Assembly: GCA_963692955.1 (NCBI GenBank)
Contig: OY843587.1
Coordinates: 2,046,001-2,110,000, forward strand
Direction: 5' to 3'
DNA length: 64,000 nt
From: UBA5158 sp963692955
GTDB taxonomy: Bacteria > Pseudomonadota > Gammaproteobacteria > DSM-16500
Each line of letters begins with the position of its first letter. The first letter of the stretch is position 1. The notes under the pieces are model-generated. The model saw nothing but the letters and a program-made list of their open reading frames with translations. It did no database searches and was not told where the DNA came from. Positions 16,951-24,895 of this stretch are shown here, one piece after another. A program made the translations under genes and the position numbers.

Positions 16951-17787
16951 ATGCACTTACATATATACAACAATCCCGATAAATATAGCCAAAATAATTC
17001 ATTACAATATGACTTCGCTGCGAGTATACTCGATAATCTTGAAATCGATAAAGTATCTCGTGTTTTAGATATCGGATGCGGTGACGGTAAGATAACTAAC
17101 AGAATAGCTGAATCAGCATTTGAAGGTACTGTTATTGGTACAGACATATCATATGAAATGGTTGACCATGCTGCTAGAACCTATAACAGCCTAGGCAATA
17201 TCACTTTTGCCCAAATGGATGCCAGTAAAAATATCTTTATCGCTCAGTTTGATCTGATTACTTCTTTTAACTGTTTACACTGGGTGAAAGACCAACAAAA
17301 GGCGCTCGATGGAATTGCACGTGCTGCCGTTGAGAATGCAAAAGTCGTATTACTATTAGGCCATAGAAAATCGCTTTATCATGAAGCCTTAGAGAGTGTT
17401 TGTGCGAAGCCGGCATGGAGACCTTATTTTCAGGATTATATAAATCCACGGTCATTCTTTGATGTCGATAGTTATAAAGAAATGTTAAAAAAAGCTGGTT
17501 TAGCTGTTAACTCAATTAAAGAAGAAGAGTTGACTCATAGCTTTGATTCACGCGAAGGGCTAAAAGGTTTTTTTAGTTCATCAATGGCGAACGTTAAGCA
17601 AATCCCTGATACTGAAAAAGATAAATTTCTTTCTGATTTTTGTGATGAATTTATTGAGCATCTTGGAACATCTAACTCATCAAATATCCCTGTTTGTTTT
17701 TGGTCTCTAGTTGTGATCGCAACAAAACCTAAACTAGAAAAAGTTTCATCCTTAAGTAGCTCTAATACAACTAAATTTTGTCCGTGA
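16951..17787 (+). CDS. Class I SAM-dependent methyltransferase
   Basis: The 278-residue protein has the class I methyltransferase fold: motif I VLDIGCGDGKITNRIA, motif II acidic end in IGTDISYEMVDHA, motif III FAQMDASK, and the FDLITSFNCLHWVKDQQKAL segment. The HWV pattern and overall layout resemble trans-aconitate and juvenile-hormone-acid methyltransferases, which modify small carboxylates; the substrate is not determinable. A Ser-rich 20-residue tail ends the protein. The next gene starts 12 bases later and is probably co-transcribed. Confidence 0.85.
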   Translation: MHLHIYNNPDKYSQNNSLQYDFAASILDNLEIDKVSRVLDIGCGDGKITNRIAESAFEGTVIGTDISYEMVDHAARTYNSLGNITFAQMDASKNIFIAQFDLITSFNCLHWVKDQQKALDGIARAAVENAKVVLLLGHRKSLYHEALESVCAKPAWRPYFQDYINPRSFFDVDSYKEMLKKAGLAVNSIKEEELTHSFDSREGLKGFFSSSMANVKQIPDTEKDKFLSDFCDEFIEHLGTSNSSNIPVCFWSLVVIATKPKLEKVSSLSSSNTTKFCP

Positions 17788-17798
17788 GGAATTAAAAA

Positions 17799-18341
17799 AT
17801 GTCTTTATCACATCGTTATGCACGCGAATTAGAATCATATAAAATTGATTTAGACGATTCATTTTCAAGATTGAAATTGAAAATGAAAAAGTCTGAAATA
17901 AAACTAACGAAAGAGTTAACCAGATTAAGTAAATACGGCATTTTTCAAAAAACTTACTCTAACTTGAGTGATTTGAATAATGAACTTGGAAAGCATACTT
18001 CATACGGCTCAGACTTGTGGATAATAATATTCTTATTTATGGATGTAAATAACTTATTAACAATCCGATCTTCATGTAAAATTTTAGCTAACATTGAATT
18101 AACGAACGAAATATATCATAGACTTTATCTATGTAAGATGGAAAAGGATTTTAATAAAAATAGCGCTTCGCTTAGGGCAAGTTATCATTTAGCGCGCCCT
18201 CCATTAGAAGACTTTACTCCTTCAATTATCGAGTTAAACAATATACAAAGATTTGAGGAAAGAATTCCAAAGTTTAAGGAAACTAAGAAAGTTGAAGATT
18301 TATTTATGCCCGGTAATGACGGATTTATTTTAAGGCGTTAA
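17799..18341 (+). CDS. F-box-like protein (effector candidate)
   Basis: The 180-residue protein starts with a charged, coiled-coil-prone part (FSRLKLKMKKSEIKLTKELT). Residues about 70-112 resemble an F-box: LWIIIFLFMDVNNLLTIRSS, CKILANIELTNEIYHRLYL, matching the family pattern of a hydrophobic start, I-F-x-(F/Y)-(L/M), D/N-L-L, a conserved Cys-Lys and a closing aromatic/leucine stretch. F-boxes bind Skp1 in eukaryotic SCF ubiquitin ligases, and Legionella secretes F-box effectors. The usual leading L-P is absent, so this is a weak-to-moderate match. GAGG precedes the ATG. It probably shares a transcript with the methyltransferase. Confidence 0.55.
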   Translation: MSLSHRYARELESYKIDLDDSFSRLKLKMKKSEIKLTKELTRLSKYGIFQKTYSNLSDLNNELGKHTSYGSDLWIIIFLFMDVNNLLTIRSSCKILANIELTNEIYHRLYLCKMEKDFNKNSASLRASYHLARPPLEDFTPSIIELNNIQRFEERIPKFKETKKVEDLFMPGNDGFILRR

Positions 18342-18524
18342 ATTTTTTAATACTCAAATGCTTCTTCATAAAAATCTCTGAGAATCATAATTTGCTTTGT
18401 ACCATCTTGTAGTACCTAGTTCGTCTGACGATATGTGGCAAATATACATTTTTTTTATGATCTGGAAGTATCATATTTATCTCCCATTAGCTCAATTTAT
18501 TGATTAGCTCAAATTCAACATGCA

Positions 18525-18980
18525 CTAATCTAAATCAACAGTGTAGCGTTTATTTAAAGGAAGTATTTCTACTTGAATAGGAAAAATAGTAGATTCACAT
18601 GAGATAGCTTTCTTAATTTTTTTTTCCGTTTCTAATGCCCTATCTTTTAAGTTTGGATTAAATATATATTTATCATCGCTATGAAACAAAACTGTTATGT
18701 TTGAAGTACAATACCCTTTTAAAATTTTTCCAGATGCTAACTGAGCTTTTATTGCAAAGAAAATATAATTAAATGGCTCTGTAGAGTCTAGAGGAATATG
18801 AAATGAATATTCATCCGAATAATCAACTTTTTCTAATTCACTTTGCACTTCTTTCAAATCATAACCAAGATTAACTAAACCACTAATATCATCTGGCTCG
18901 TAATATTCGCCCCAAATTTGAGAGGACTCAAAATCTTCTTCAGTTAATTCATTCGTTTTTTTAAGGAAAAATTTCATCAT
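18525..18980 (-). CDS. Hypothetical acidic protein downstream of RhuM remnant
   Basis: The 151-residue protein (MMKFFLKKTNELTEEDFESS...) is acidic, has no membrane segment and shows no motif I recognise. It lies 12 bases after the stop of the RhuM-like gene with an AGAG ribosome site, so the two are probably co-transcribed. Codon use is AT-rich like its neighbours, consistent with acquired DNA. Confidence 0.6.
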   Translation of the reverse strand: MMKFFLKKTNELTEEDFESSQIWGEYYEPDDISGLVNLGYDLKEVQSELEKVDYSDEYSFHIPLDSTEPFNYIFFAIKAQLASGKILKGYCTSNITVLFHSDDKYIFNPNLKDRALETEKKIKKAISCESTIFPIQVEILPLNKRYTVDLD

Positions 18981-18992
18981 ATTATCTCTTTA

Positions 18993-19499
18993 TTAATATA
19001 CAATTAATCTCGACCTTAAATCATTGAATCTGAAAAACAACCCTAACTCTGAACCAGCAGGCAATAGACTTTTGACATCATCTACTGCCTTAAGAAACTC
19101 GTCATAATTTGCTTTGATTCGCTGGCGATTAATTGTATAGCCTTTGGTTATATGGTCTTTAAGGGTTTGGGTTGCCCACTGCCGAAAAGCAATCGCCTTA
19201 GTTGAGTTTGTCCGATATCCCACAGCTAATATTACATCCAGATTATAAAATTGAACCTGATAAGTTTTTCCATCATCGGCAGTACGTGCCATTTTTGCAC
19301 ATACTGATTTGGCGTTTAACTCTTTATCTTTCATGATGTTACGAACATGTTTGGTTATAACAGAACGTTCGATATTGAAGATATCTGCAATATCAACCTG
19401 AGTAGCCCAGACAGTATTTGCATTAATATCTTGCTTAAGTTCTATAGCACCTGATTTAGTCTGATAAACCACGGTTTCATTTTGTTTTTCTTTTTTCAT
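18993..19499 (-). CDS. RhuM-family protein, C-terminally truncated
   Basis: The start MKKEKQNETVVYQTKSGAIE and the segments NTVWATQVDIADIFNIERSV, KHVRNIMKDKEL, DDGKTYQVQFYNLDVILAVGYR and AIAFRQWATQTLKDH are typical of the RhuM/virulence-protein family, a DNA-binding-type N-terminal domain found on islands. Full-length relatives run to about 320-340 residues; here the frame leaves the family pattern after VKSLLPAGSE and stops at residue 168. The conserved N-terminal half is intact. The ATG at 19499 is preceded by AGGGTGA; the frame opens ten codons earlier without support. Confidence 0.75.
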   Translation of the reverse strand: MKKEKQNETVVYQTKSGAIELKQDINANTVWATQVDIADIFNIERSVITKHVRNIMKDKELNAKSVCAKMARTADDGKTYQVQFYNLDVILAVGYRTNSTKAIAFRQWATQTLKDHITKGYTINRQRIKANYDEFLKAVDDVKSLLPAGSELGLFFRFNDLRSRLIVY

Positions 19500-19654
19500 A
19501 AAATCACCCTGTAGCAAATATATCCCCAACTTCTCTATTGGGTTTAGCTGTTTGTGAGTATTAATTAATAAGATTGAAGAGTAATAATATAGGAAATCTT
19601 AGAATAAACTAGAATCAACCGATTCTGAGGTCAACCAAGAAAAATAATGTGTGT

Positions 19655-20170
19655 TTAGACTCGTGGGCCCACGCGATCTGATAGTAAGGCATTTTTTAAT
19701 TCCTGTGCTTCATTAAGACCAGGAGATAACTCTAAAGCTTGATTCAGATATTCAAGTGCCTTGTCTTCATTGGCTTCAGTTCCAATACGCTCTATATCAG
19801 CTGCATGGGTTAATGCCAACGCAATTAATTTTCTTTCTTTAATGCTTAAATTATCTATGTCATCATTGGTTTTAAAAGCTATAACATTTTCGAAATAACT
19901 CATTGCTTCACGTAAATCATGATTTTTAAAATGTCTTATACCTTCTTTGAGATTAATATCTAACATAGAATAGGCTCTTGCTCTTGATATTTTTAAATCT
20001 TGTATTATTCCTGCAGCGTGAGGCTCAGTAAATACTCCCGTAATATGTAGATCTATTTTCACAGTAGATTTAAATCTAGCAGGATTATGCGAGAGATTTT
20101 TTGACTGAAAAATATTTCTCCGTAGCATCGCTGCTATGTATTGATGAGTTCTAAAAAATCTACTATTCAT
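19655..20170 (-). CDS. TPR-like protein with presequence-like N-terminus
   Basis: The 171-residue protein has a helical C-terminal part with TPR-like units: LKEGIRHFKNHDLREAMSYF, and DKALEYLNQALELSPGLNEA. The first 39 residues contain no acidic residue but eight Arg/Lys (R4, R7, R17, R18, K24, R32, K34, K38), many Ser/Asn/His and PARFKST, the composition of a mitochondrial presequence with an R-x-F/L-like processing region. No bacterial signal peptide is apparent. AGGA lies before the ATG. A role as a host-organelle-targeted effector is inference. Confidence 0.65.
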   Translation of the reverse strand: MNSRFFRTHQYIAAMLRRNIFQSKNLSHNPARFKSTVKIDLHITGVFTEPHAAGIIQDLKISRARAYSMLDINLKEGIRHFKNHDLREAMSYFENVIAFKTNDDIDNLSIKERKLIALALTHAADIERIGTEANEDKALEYLNQALELSPGLNEAQELKNALLSDRVGPRV

Positions 20171-20639
20171 AATTAATCCTGTGTATTGAGGTTTAGTTAG
20201 TTTGTTATTTTGTTGAAATAACTCTTAACCACGTTCATAAGCTGATAACTTTAGTCCTGATTGACTATTCGAAATAGAAATTCTAATAAATAATATCATT
20301 GTGATGGGTCAACGCATGTCAGCGATTTTGCTAGCTCGAGCGACATGGGATTGCCGCAACGCTAATATGGATGATAGGTTATGTAAGCGTTCGGTGACGC
20401 GCATTACCAAACGCTTACATTCCGATGCGGTTTATGAATTGGTTATAAGAAATAGATAAATGTGTTTATTAAATAAGCATATTTTTTTTAGCTTTTGGTA
20501 ATTATTTGCGCATAATGTTACCGTAATATATATTTTAGCATATTATTAATATAGTTTGATCAAATTTATTTCTATTTAAGATAACCTTAAGAAATGTGGA
20601 TTATATTTTTGTTCATATTTTATTTATCCAGGAAGATTT
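20171..20639. other. 469-base intergenic region with a hairpin
   Basis: The stretch is AT-rich except for 20300-20430. It holds the hairpin listed separately and a 47-codon frame from 20314 (MSAILLARATWDCRNANMDD...) that has no family match or clear ribosome site. Promoters of the divergent flanking genes must lie here, but I see no consensus pair. Confidence 0.4.
20381..20420. repeat. 11-bp inverted repeat (hairpin)
   Basis: ATGTAAGCGTT (20381-20391) and AACGCTTACAT (20410-20420) pair perfectly; inside, GGT/ACC extends the stem after one mismatch. There is no flanking run of T, so it is not a standard terminator. It could be a regulator site for the divergent genes or a fossil of a mobile element end. 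Confidence 0.5.
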
Positions 20640-21980
20640 ATGAATACCAGCAGAATTGTGCTAGCTAACCTCAACGATCCGCATGCTAACAGTAACAATG
20701 TCACGCTTACCCGTTTAAAGCAGAAGATTGAAAGTAAAAACGCAACTAAACCTCTCAGTTCTTCTACCGCCCCTACGAAGACTGCGAACTCCAAGAAACC
20801 CAAAACACCAACGGAACATCCTAAATTATCGAAAGATCCTTGTATGAGATTCTATTCAGACACGAATAGGACCTTAGCGGTCCCGTCCGCGGCGATAGCA
20901 ATTGCCAATGGACAAGCTCTATTACCGGAATTCATACCATCGCTCGATAGAAATCGCTTAATTGATAAAATGCATAAACTTGAAGAGACTTTAAAACACG
21001 TTAACTATTCAGTTTACTATCAAGAACCCAGACCTACCTATAACGAAAGTAGAGACCTTCTTATCGAATTAACAGAAGTCAGTCGTCCCCTAAACTATTT
21101 TCTTTGCAATAATGAAGAACAAACACAAAGTCTTGGGAACTACTATTGGTTATACACTGAATTGTATAATCTTAGAGAACGCTTCAATGCTTCGCTGCCG
21201 TTGGAATTAGAGGCTGCTTTGCATAAACATGGCGTCAACATGACGCTTTTTGCAAAAGGCCGTGCTATCAGTTCTGCAAAAGAAATATTTACGCGTATGT
21301 GGGATATTTTGAAGCAATTGAAAAAAAGATGTGAGGTTATCGAATGTGCCTCCACGATTAACTATTCTCTCTACCCACCAAAAACAAAAACGCTTCCTTG
21401 GCTGTATCAACAATTTAATTACACGGCTAACATTTTAAATGCGACTTTACCTTCGAATTTAACAGAACCCCTCATAGCCTATCAAGCAGACTTGGATTTT
21501 AAATGGAATGGGGAGGCATTGTTTGACCCGGCGGCAGATAACCATCGATTGTGGGCGATTGAACATTTGGTAGATAAAATAAATAATTGTTATACCATGC
21601 AGTGTATTAACAATATTAGCTTAGTCTCAGTGCGGACTACGCCTTACGATTTTAAAAATTCTTCTGAAAGTAATAATATCATCTTCATTGAAAGTGATTC
21701 CTGCGCCACCGGATTATTATGCACGATGGACAGTCAATCCAAGGGATTTGCTTTAATTATTTTTCTTATGTTACTGGCTTTATGTTCTCATTATCGGCCA
21801 GCGCCTTTCAATGCTGCTGTGAAAGCGTTAGCGAACACATTCCCAGCCAATGTCATTGGTAAAGCGCTTCGATCGGGAACCATATTGAGTTCGCGCTTCT
21901 CCAAAGCTGCTAGATCAGATGATGAAGAAATGGGACTATCCACTATTCCTCAAAAAAGCGCTAGGCTCATGCAACGTTAA
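20640..21980 (+). CDS. Single-span membrane protein rich in N-glycosylation sequons
   Basis: The 446-residue protein has a polar, Lys/Pro-rich N-terminal part (residues 1-70), a helical middle with scattered cysteines (KKRCEVIECAS, NNCYTMQC, DSCATGLLC) and one membrane span at about residues 368-384 (GFALIIFLMLLALC), followed by a basic, then acidic tail ending RLMQR. Upstream of the span there are 14 Asn-x-Ser/Thr sequons (such as NAT, NRT, NYS, NES, NAS, NMT, NYT, NLT, NIS, NSS); downstream there are none. There is no N-terminal signal peptide. CAGGAAG precedes the ATG. The layout is unlike a bacterial envelope protein and recalls a eukaryotic or viral glycoprotein. Family not recognised. 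Confidence 0.75.
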   Translation: MNTSRIVLANLNDPHANSNNVTLTRLKQKIESKNATKPLSSSTAPTKTANSKKPKTPTEHPKLSKDPCMRFYSDTNRTLAVPSAAIAIANGQALLPEFIPSLDRNRLIDKMHKLEETLKHVNYSVYYQEPRPTYNESRDLLIELTEVSRPLNYFLCNNEEQTQSLGNYYWLYTELYNLRERFNASLPLELEAALHKHGVNMTLFAKGRAISSAKEIFTRMWDILKQLKKRCEVIECASTINYSLYPPKTKTLPWLYQQFNYTANILNATLPSNLTEPLIAYQADLDFKWNGEALFDPAADNHRLWAIEHLVDKINNCYTMQCINNISLVSVRTTPYDFKNSSESNNIIFIESDSCATGLLCTMDSQSKGFALIIFLMLLALCSHYRPAPFNAAVKALANTFPANVIGKALRSGTILSSRFSKAARSDDEEMGLSTIPQKSARLMQR

Positions 21981-22082
21981 AAACATTCCTTTCAGGCCCA
22001 ACCTAAGATTATCATTTTCTTGATATGAATCGGTAGGGCCATGTCATAAAATTCAGGTGATAAACAGTAAACGTCCCGAGCA

Positions 22083-22251
22083 CTAAATTTCGATGACCTG
22101 TGGCAACGATTGGTCGGGGTTCTTCTTTAACGTTCTGACACTAGTATTCATAAGCTTACAGTATTCTTTCTGCGACAAGCCACTCTGTTTCTGTTCTTTA
22201 ACCAAGTGACGCCAGTGAGTCATGCCTTCGTTCTAAGTTTTCTTTTGTCAT
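22083..22251 (-). pseudogene. Frameshifted remnant of an IS66-type accessory ORF (TnpA-like helix-turn-helix)
   Basis: The minus strand starts MTKENLERR and, after a frame change, reads WRHLVKEQKQSGLSQKEYCK then LMNTSVRTLKK before a stop. This matches the N-terminus of the small HTH accessory protein of IS66-type elements (W-x-x-x-V-x-x-W/Q-x-x-SGLSQ-x-x-Y-C-x-x-x-x-x-S-x-x-T/R-L/F). Nothing else of the element is present. The rest of the 420-base gap shows no gene. Confidence 0.6.
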
Positions 22252-22400
22252 TTAAATGCTCCTGAATTAATGGAGCATAGCTTGCGTGATTTTTGTTGAA
22301 TTAGGAAGATGTGTCGCGCGTACATTTACTAGATTATTGATTAGCAGAGGTTGATGTCACGCAGGCTTGCTGAAAACTCAGAAACATTCAATATTCTCAA

Positions 22401-23171
22401 CTATTGCATATGGATTTTTCCATAATAAAGTTTTGTATCATACAAAAACTCTACACTTCCATTGTCTTCGTAGCGTCTGAAAATTTCCTCTAACTCATTT
22501 AGCATTACTTCGAAATTACTATCGCCAGGTCTTAAACTGTAAGAGGTAGATAAAAGCCTACCCTTAAAACCATTCCAATCGAAGAATTGAACGTTTTTGT
22601 ACGATTGTGATTTCATTTCATTTGGACTAAAAAATTTTTTGCCTACCGATTTTTCAAATGATTTTAATGCGCTTGATTCTTTGTATTCTGGACTGTATTT
22701 CAAAAGTAAATTTTCATAATCACGTATTAGTGCTGACTGTCCTGCGTTTCTGACATTCCACCCGAGTAATACCCAGCCATCGGCTTTTAAAATGCGTTGA
22801 AATTCAATTTTCGTTTTATCAACATCGAACCAATGAAAAGCTGTTCCTGCTGTGATTATATCTATACTTTGCTTTTCGAGTGTCGTTGCTTCCGCTGTGC
22901 CATTGATACTTTTAAAATTTGCGTAGGTTTTTAAATATTCTTCGCCGGTCTCACGCATCGCTTGGTTGGGCTCTACGCCATAAACTATATTGCCATTTTC
23001 TAGCAGTAATTTCGATAGTATTCCTGTACCAGAGCCTACGTCAGCGATGATCTTTTCTGTTGTTAAATGACATTCGTCGATAAGAAGTTGGAGTACTTCG
23101 CGTGGATAGGAAGGACGATATTTTACATAGTCTTGTACTGTATGGGTAAAACGTTCGGTTGGTTTATTCAT
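22401..23171 (-). CDS. Class I SAM-dependent methyltransferase
   Basis: The 256-residue protein has motif I in IIADVGSGTGILSKLLL, the acidic end of strand 2 in VYGVEPNQAMRE, motif III-like INGTAEATTL and IDIITAGTAFHWFDVDKTK, followed by ILKADGWVLLGWN. It belongs to the Methyltransf_11/25 type; the ligand is unknown, and the HWF pattern resembles small-molecule methyltransferases. Just upstream of the ATG a near-palindrome (ATAAGGATAAG/CTTATTCCTTAT) covers the only AAGGA, so the ribosome site could be masked in the mRNA. It is not related closely to the methyltransferase at 16951. Confidence 0.85.
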   Translation of the reverse strand: MNKPTERFTHTVQDYVKYRPSYPREVLQLLIDECHLTTEKIIADVGSGTGILSKLLLENGNIVYGVEPNQAMRETGEEYLKTYANFKSINGTAEATTLEKQSIDIITAGTAFHWFDVDKTKIEFQRILKADGWVLLGWNVRNAGQSALIRDYENLLLKYSPEYKESSALKSFEKSVGKKFFSPNEMKSQSYKNVQFFDWNGFKGRLLSTSYSLRPGDSNFEVMLNELEEIFRRYEDNGSVEFLYDTKLYYGKIHMQ

Positions 23172-23269
23172 AAGGAATAAGCTTATCCTTATCTATCATC
23201 TATTTCAATTTTTTAATAACCCCATACGCATCTTTTATCTTTTTATACTTGGAGGTTCAACCATAAAAC

Positions 23270-24874
23270 TCAAGCCGATTGCGAACGCATTAATGAATAA
23301 CTCGGCGTATCAAATTCATCATTTACGGGGTGAACTTTCGGAGACCGAAATAGCCCAACGGAATGCGATGAGTTTCTTAAAAAAGAATGCGCTTCCGTTA
23401 AAAGCGGCTCGCGTTGATCTGTCTTTTTCTCTTCAACTAAATGGGAAGCGGACGTTTCAGGAGGATTGGATTTTTTCTGCCAGCGATAAAACATTAATGC
23501 AGAAGCCGCTAGCATGCCGCTGCCTTGACCTAACAACAAACCTTTAAATCCAAGTTTTGTTTCATTACTTAAGACATAAGCTAAGGGTAAGCCGCCAACC
23601 CACGTGATCAGTGTAGTAAGAATCGTAGGTAACAACGTATCTTGTAAACCCGCAAGCGCACGATAACTAATCGTTGCAGTGCTCTCGGCTAATTGTGAAA
23701 GCGCTATCATCAATAATACTAATTTCATTAAATCCACCAACTCACTGTTTTCAGGATTATCTGTGTCGATAAATAATGAAGTCAGTGGCGTGGGAATCGC
23801 GCTAAATAAACATACCCCTAATAGAGCCGCAAATAAGCCGATGATGATGCCCGCGTTACCAAAGCGCGCGGCATCGTTTAAGCGTTCTTCACCCATTGAC
23901 TCGCTTACTAATAAACTCGTGCCAAGTGAAATTGCATCAGTCGGCTGAAACAGTAATGAGGTATAAATGCCGGATATTTCACGCGCGGCGAGCGCGGGAT
24001 CAGCAAATTTTGCCGCCCAGATCGTGATGATAAATTCTGAGGCCATGCCATTTAAACTGGATAAACCCAGCGGCCAGCCGACGCTCCACAAACGTCGCAA
24101 ATGTTCTGTGCGGCGGGCAAAAAGATTTTTTAATAAATTAAATTCAGAAAATTCTTTTTTCCATGCGGCGAACGCCGCATAAAGAGTTAAGCTTAGTAAT
24201 GCTTGTATCCCATAAGCAATACTAATACCCGCCACGCCCAAATTTCTGCCGCCATGCTTATCTTGCGCGAGCATATAAGCGGATAAGGAAAAGGTTAACA
24301 GCTTGAGATAACGCACCAACAAAACAATGGGGATTTTATCAATTCCTAAGAAAAAATTTTCATAGGCTTGCGACCAAGTATCAAACATCACACCAAAAAC
24401 ATAGAAATCATAATACTGCTGCACGAGATCGACAATATCAGACCTATCGGTAATGACATTCAGCATGGGTTTCAATGCCCACTTCATTAAAACAATTCTA
24501 ACTGATGATAACGCCGAACCGATAATCAAGCTTTGTCGCCAGAGCAACGCGATATCATTGTTAGCGTTTGCGCCGACTGCTTTACGAATCAATATCGTGG
24601 AAGCATACATGGGCGCCATGATGGATGAGGATAGTATTAAATTAGCAGAACCGATTAAAGAGCCAGCGGCTAATGCTTCTTCGGTTATTTTTCCTAGGAT
24701 CATACCCATGAAAAAACCTTCTAACGTATTAGCAAGATTAATGCCAATTAATGGCAGCGCCGTTTGCAGCTGCCTTTTAAAAACTTTTTTATAAGGCATC
24801 AATTCATGTGGCAGGCGATTTCGATTTGTAAAGGATATAAAAATCGCATCGTCTGAATCAGTTTCTATGCGCAT
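23270..24874 (-). CDS. MATE-family efflux transporter with long cytosolic tail
   Basis: MATE transporters export organic cations or drugs using Na+ or H+ gradients. The 534-residue protein shows twelve membrane segments in two homologous halves, with family motifs such as LPLIGINLANTLEGFFMGMI, AFAAWKKEF between halves, SVGWPLGLSSLNGMASEF and GLFAALLGVCLF. After the last helix (MLAASALMFYRWQKK) there is a polar tail of about 75 residues (REPLLTEAHSFLRNSSHS..., ending LMRSQSA) not usual for bacterial MATE proteins. The first ATG is kept because the next in-frame start would still be upstream of helix 1; the ribosome site is weak. It lies 21 bases after the MFS gene, so the two transporters are probably co-transcribed. 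Confidence 0.88.
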   Translation of the reverse strand: MRIETDSDDAIFISFTNRNRLPHELMPYKKVFKRQLQTALPLIGINLANTLEGFFMGMILGKITEEALAAGSLIGSANLILSSSIMAPMYASTILIRKAVGANANNDIALLWRQSLIIGSALSSVRIVLMKWALKPMLNVITDRSDIVDLVQQYYDFYVFGVMFDTWSQAYENFFLGIDKIPIVLLVRYLKLLTFSLSAYMLAQDKHGGRNLGVAGISIAYGIQALLSLTLYAAFAAWKKEFSEFNLLKNLFARRTEHLRRLWSVGWPLGLSSLNGMASEFIITIWAAKFADPALAAREISGIYTSLLFQPTDAISLGTSLLVSESMGEERLNDAARFGNAGIIIGLFAALLGVCLFSAIPTPLTSLFIDTDNPENSELVDLMKLVLLMIALSQLAESTATISYRALAGLQDTLLPTILTTLITWVGGLPLAYVLSNETKLGFKGLLLGQGSGMLAASALMFYRWQKKSNPPETSASHLVEEKKTDQREPLLTEAHSFLRNSSHSVGLFRSPKVHPVNDEFDTPSYSLMRSQSA

Positions 24875-24895
24875 AGCCTACTCGTATATATAAAA

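Noticed and set aside
18342..18524. Short frames on the minus strand (for example VLQDGTKQIMILRDFYEEAF) suggesting a gene remnant
   Set aside because: Too short and interrupted by stops; no family recognised.
20302..20457. A 47-51 codon frame starting MGQRMSAILLARATW
   Set aside because: No convincing ribosome site, no family match, and it runs through the hairpin; too weak to call.
20460..20639. PmrA-type direct repeat upstream of candidate effector genes
   Set aside because: AT-rich sequence contains partial matches only; no paired CTTAATATT half-sites at the right spacing.
23171..23195. Terminator-like hairpin near the methyltransferase start
   Set aside because: The stem covers the start region of the gene and has no T tail; noted in the gene entry only.
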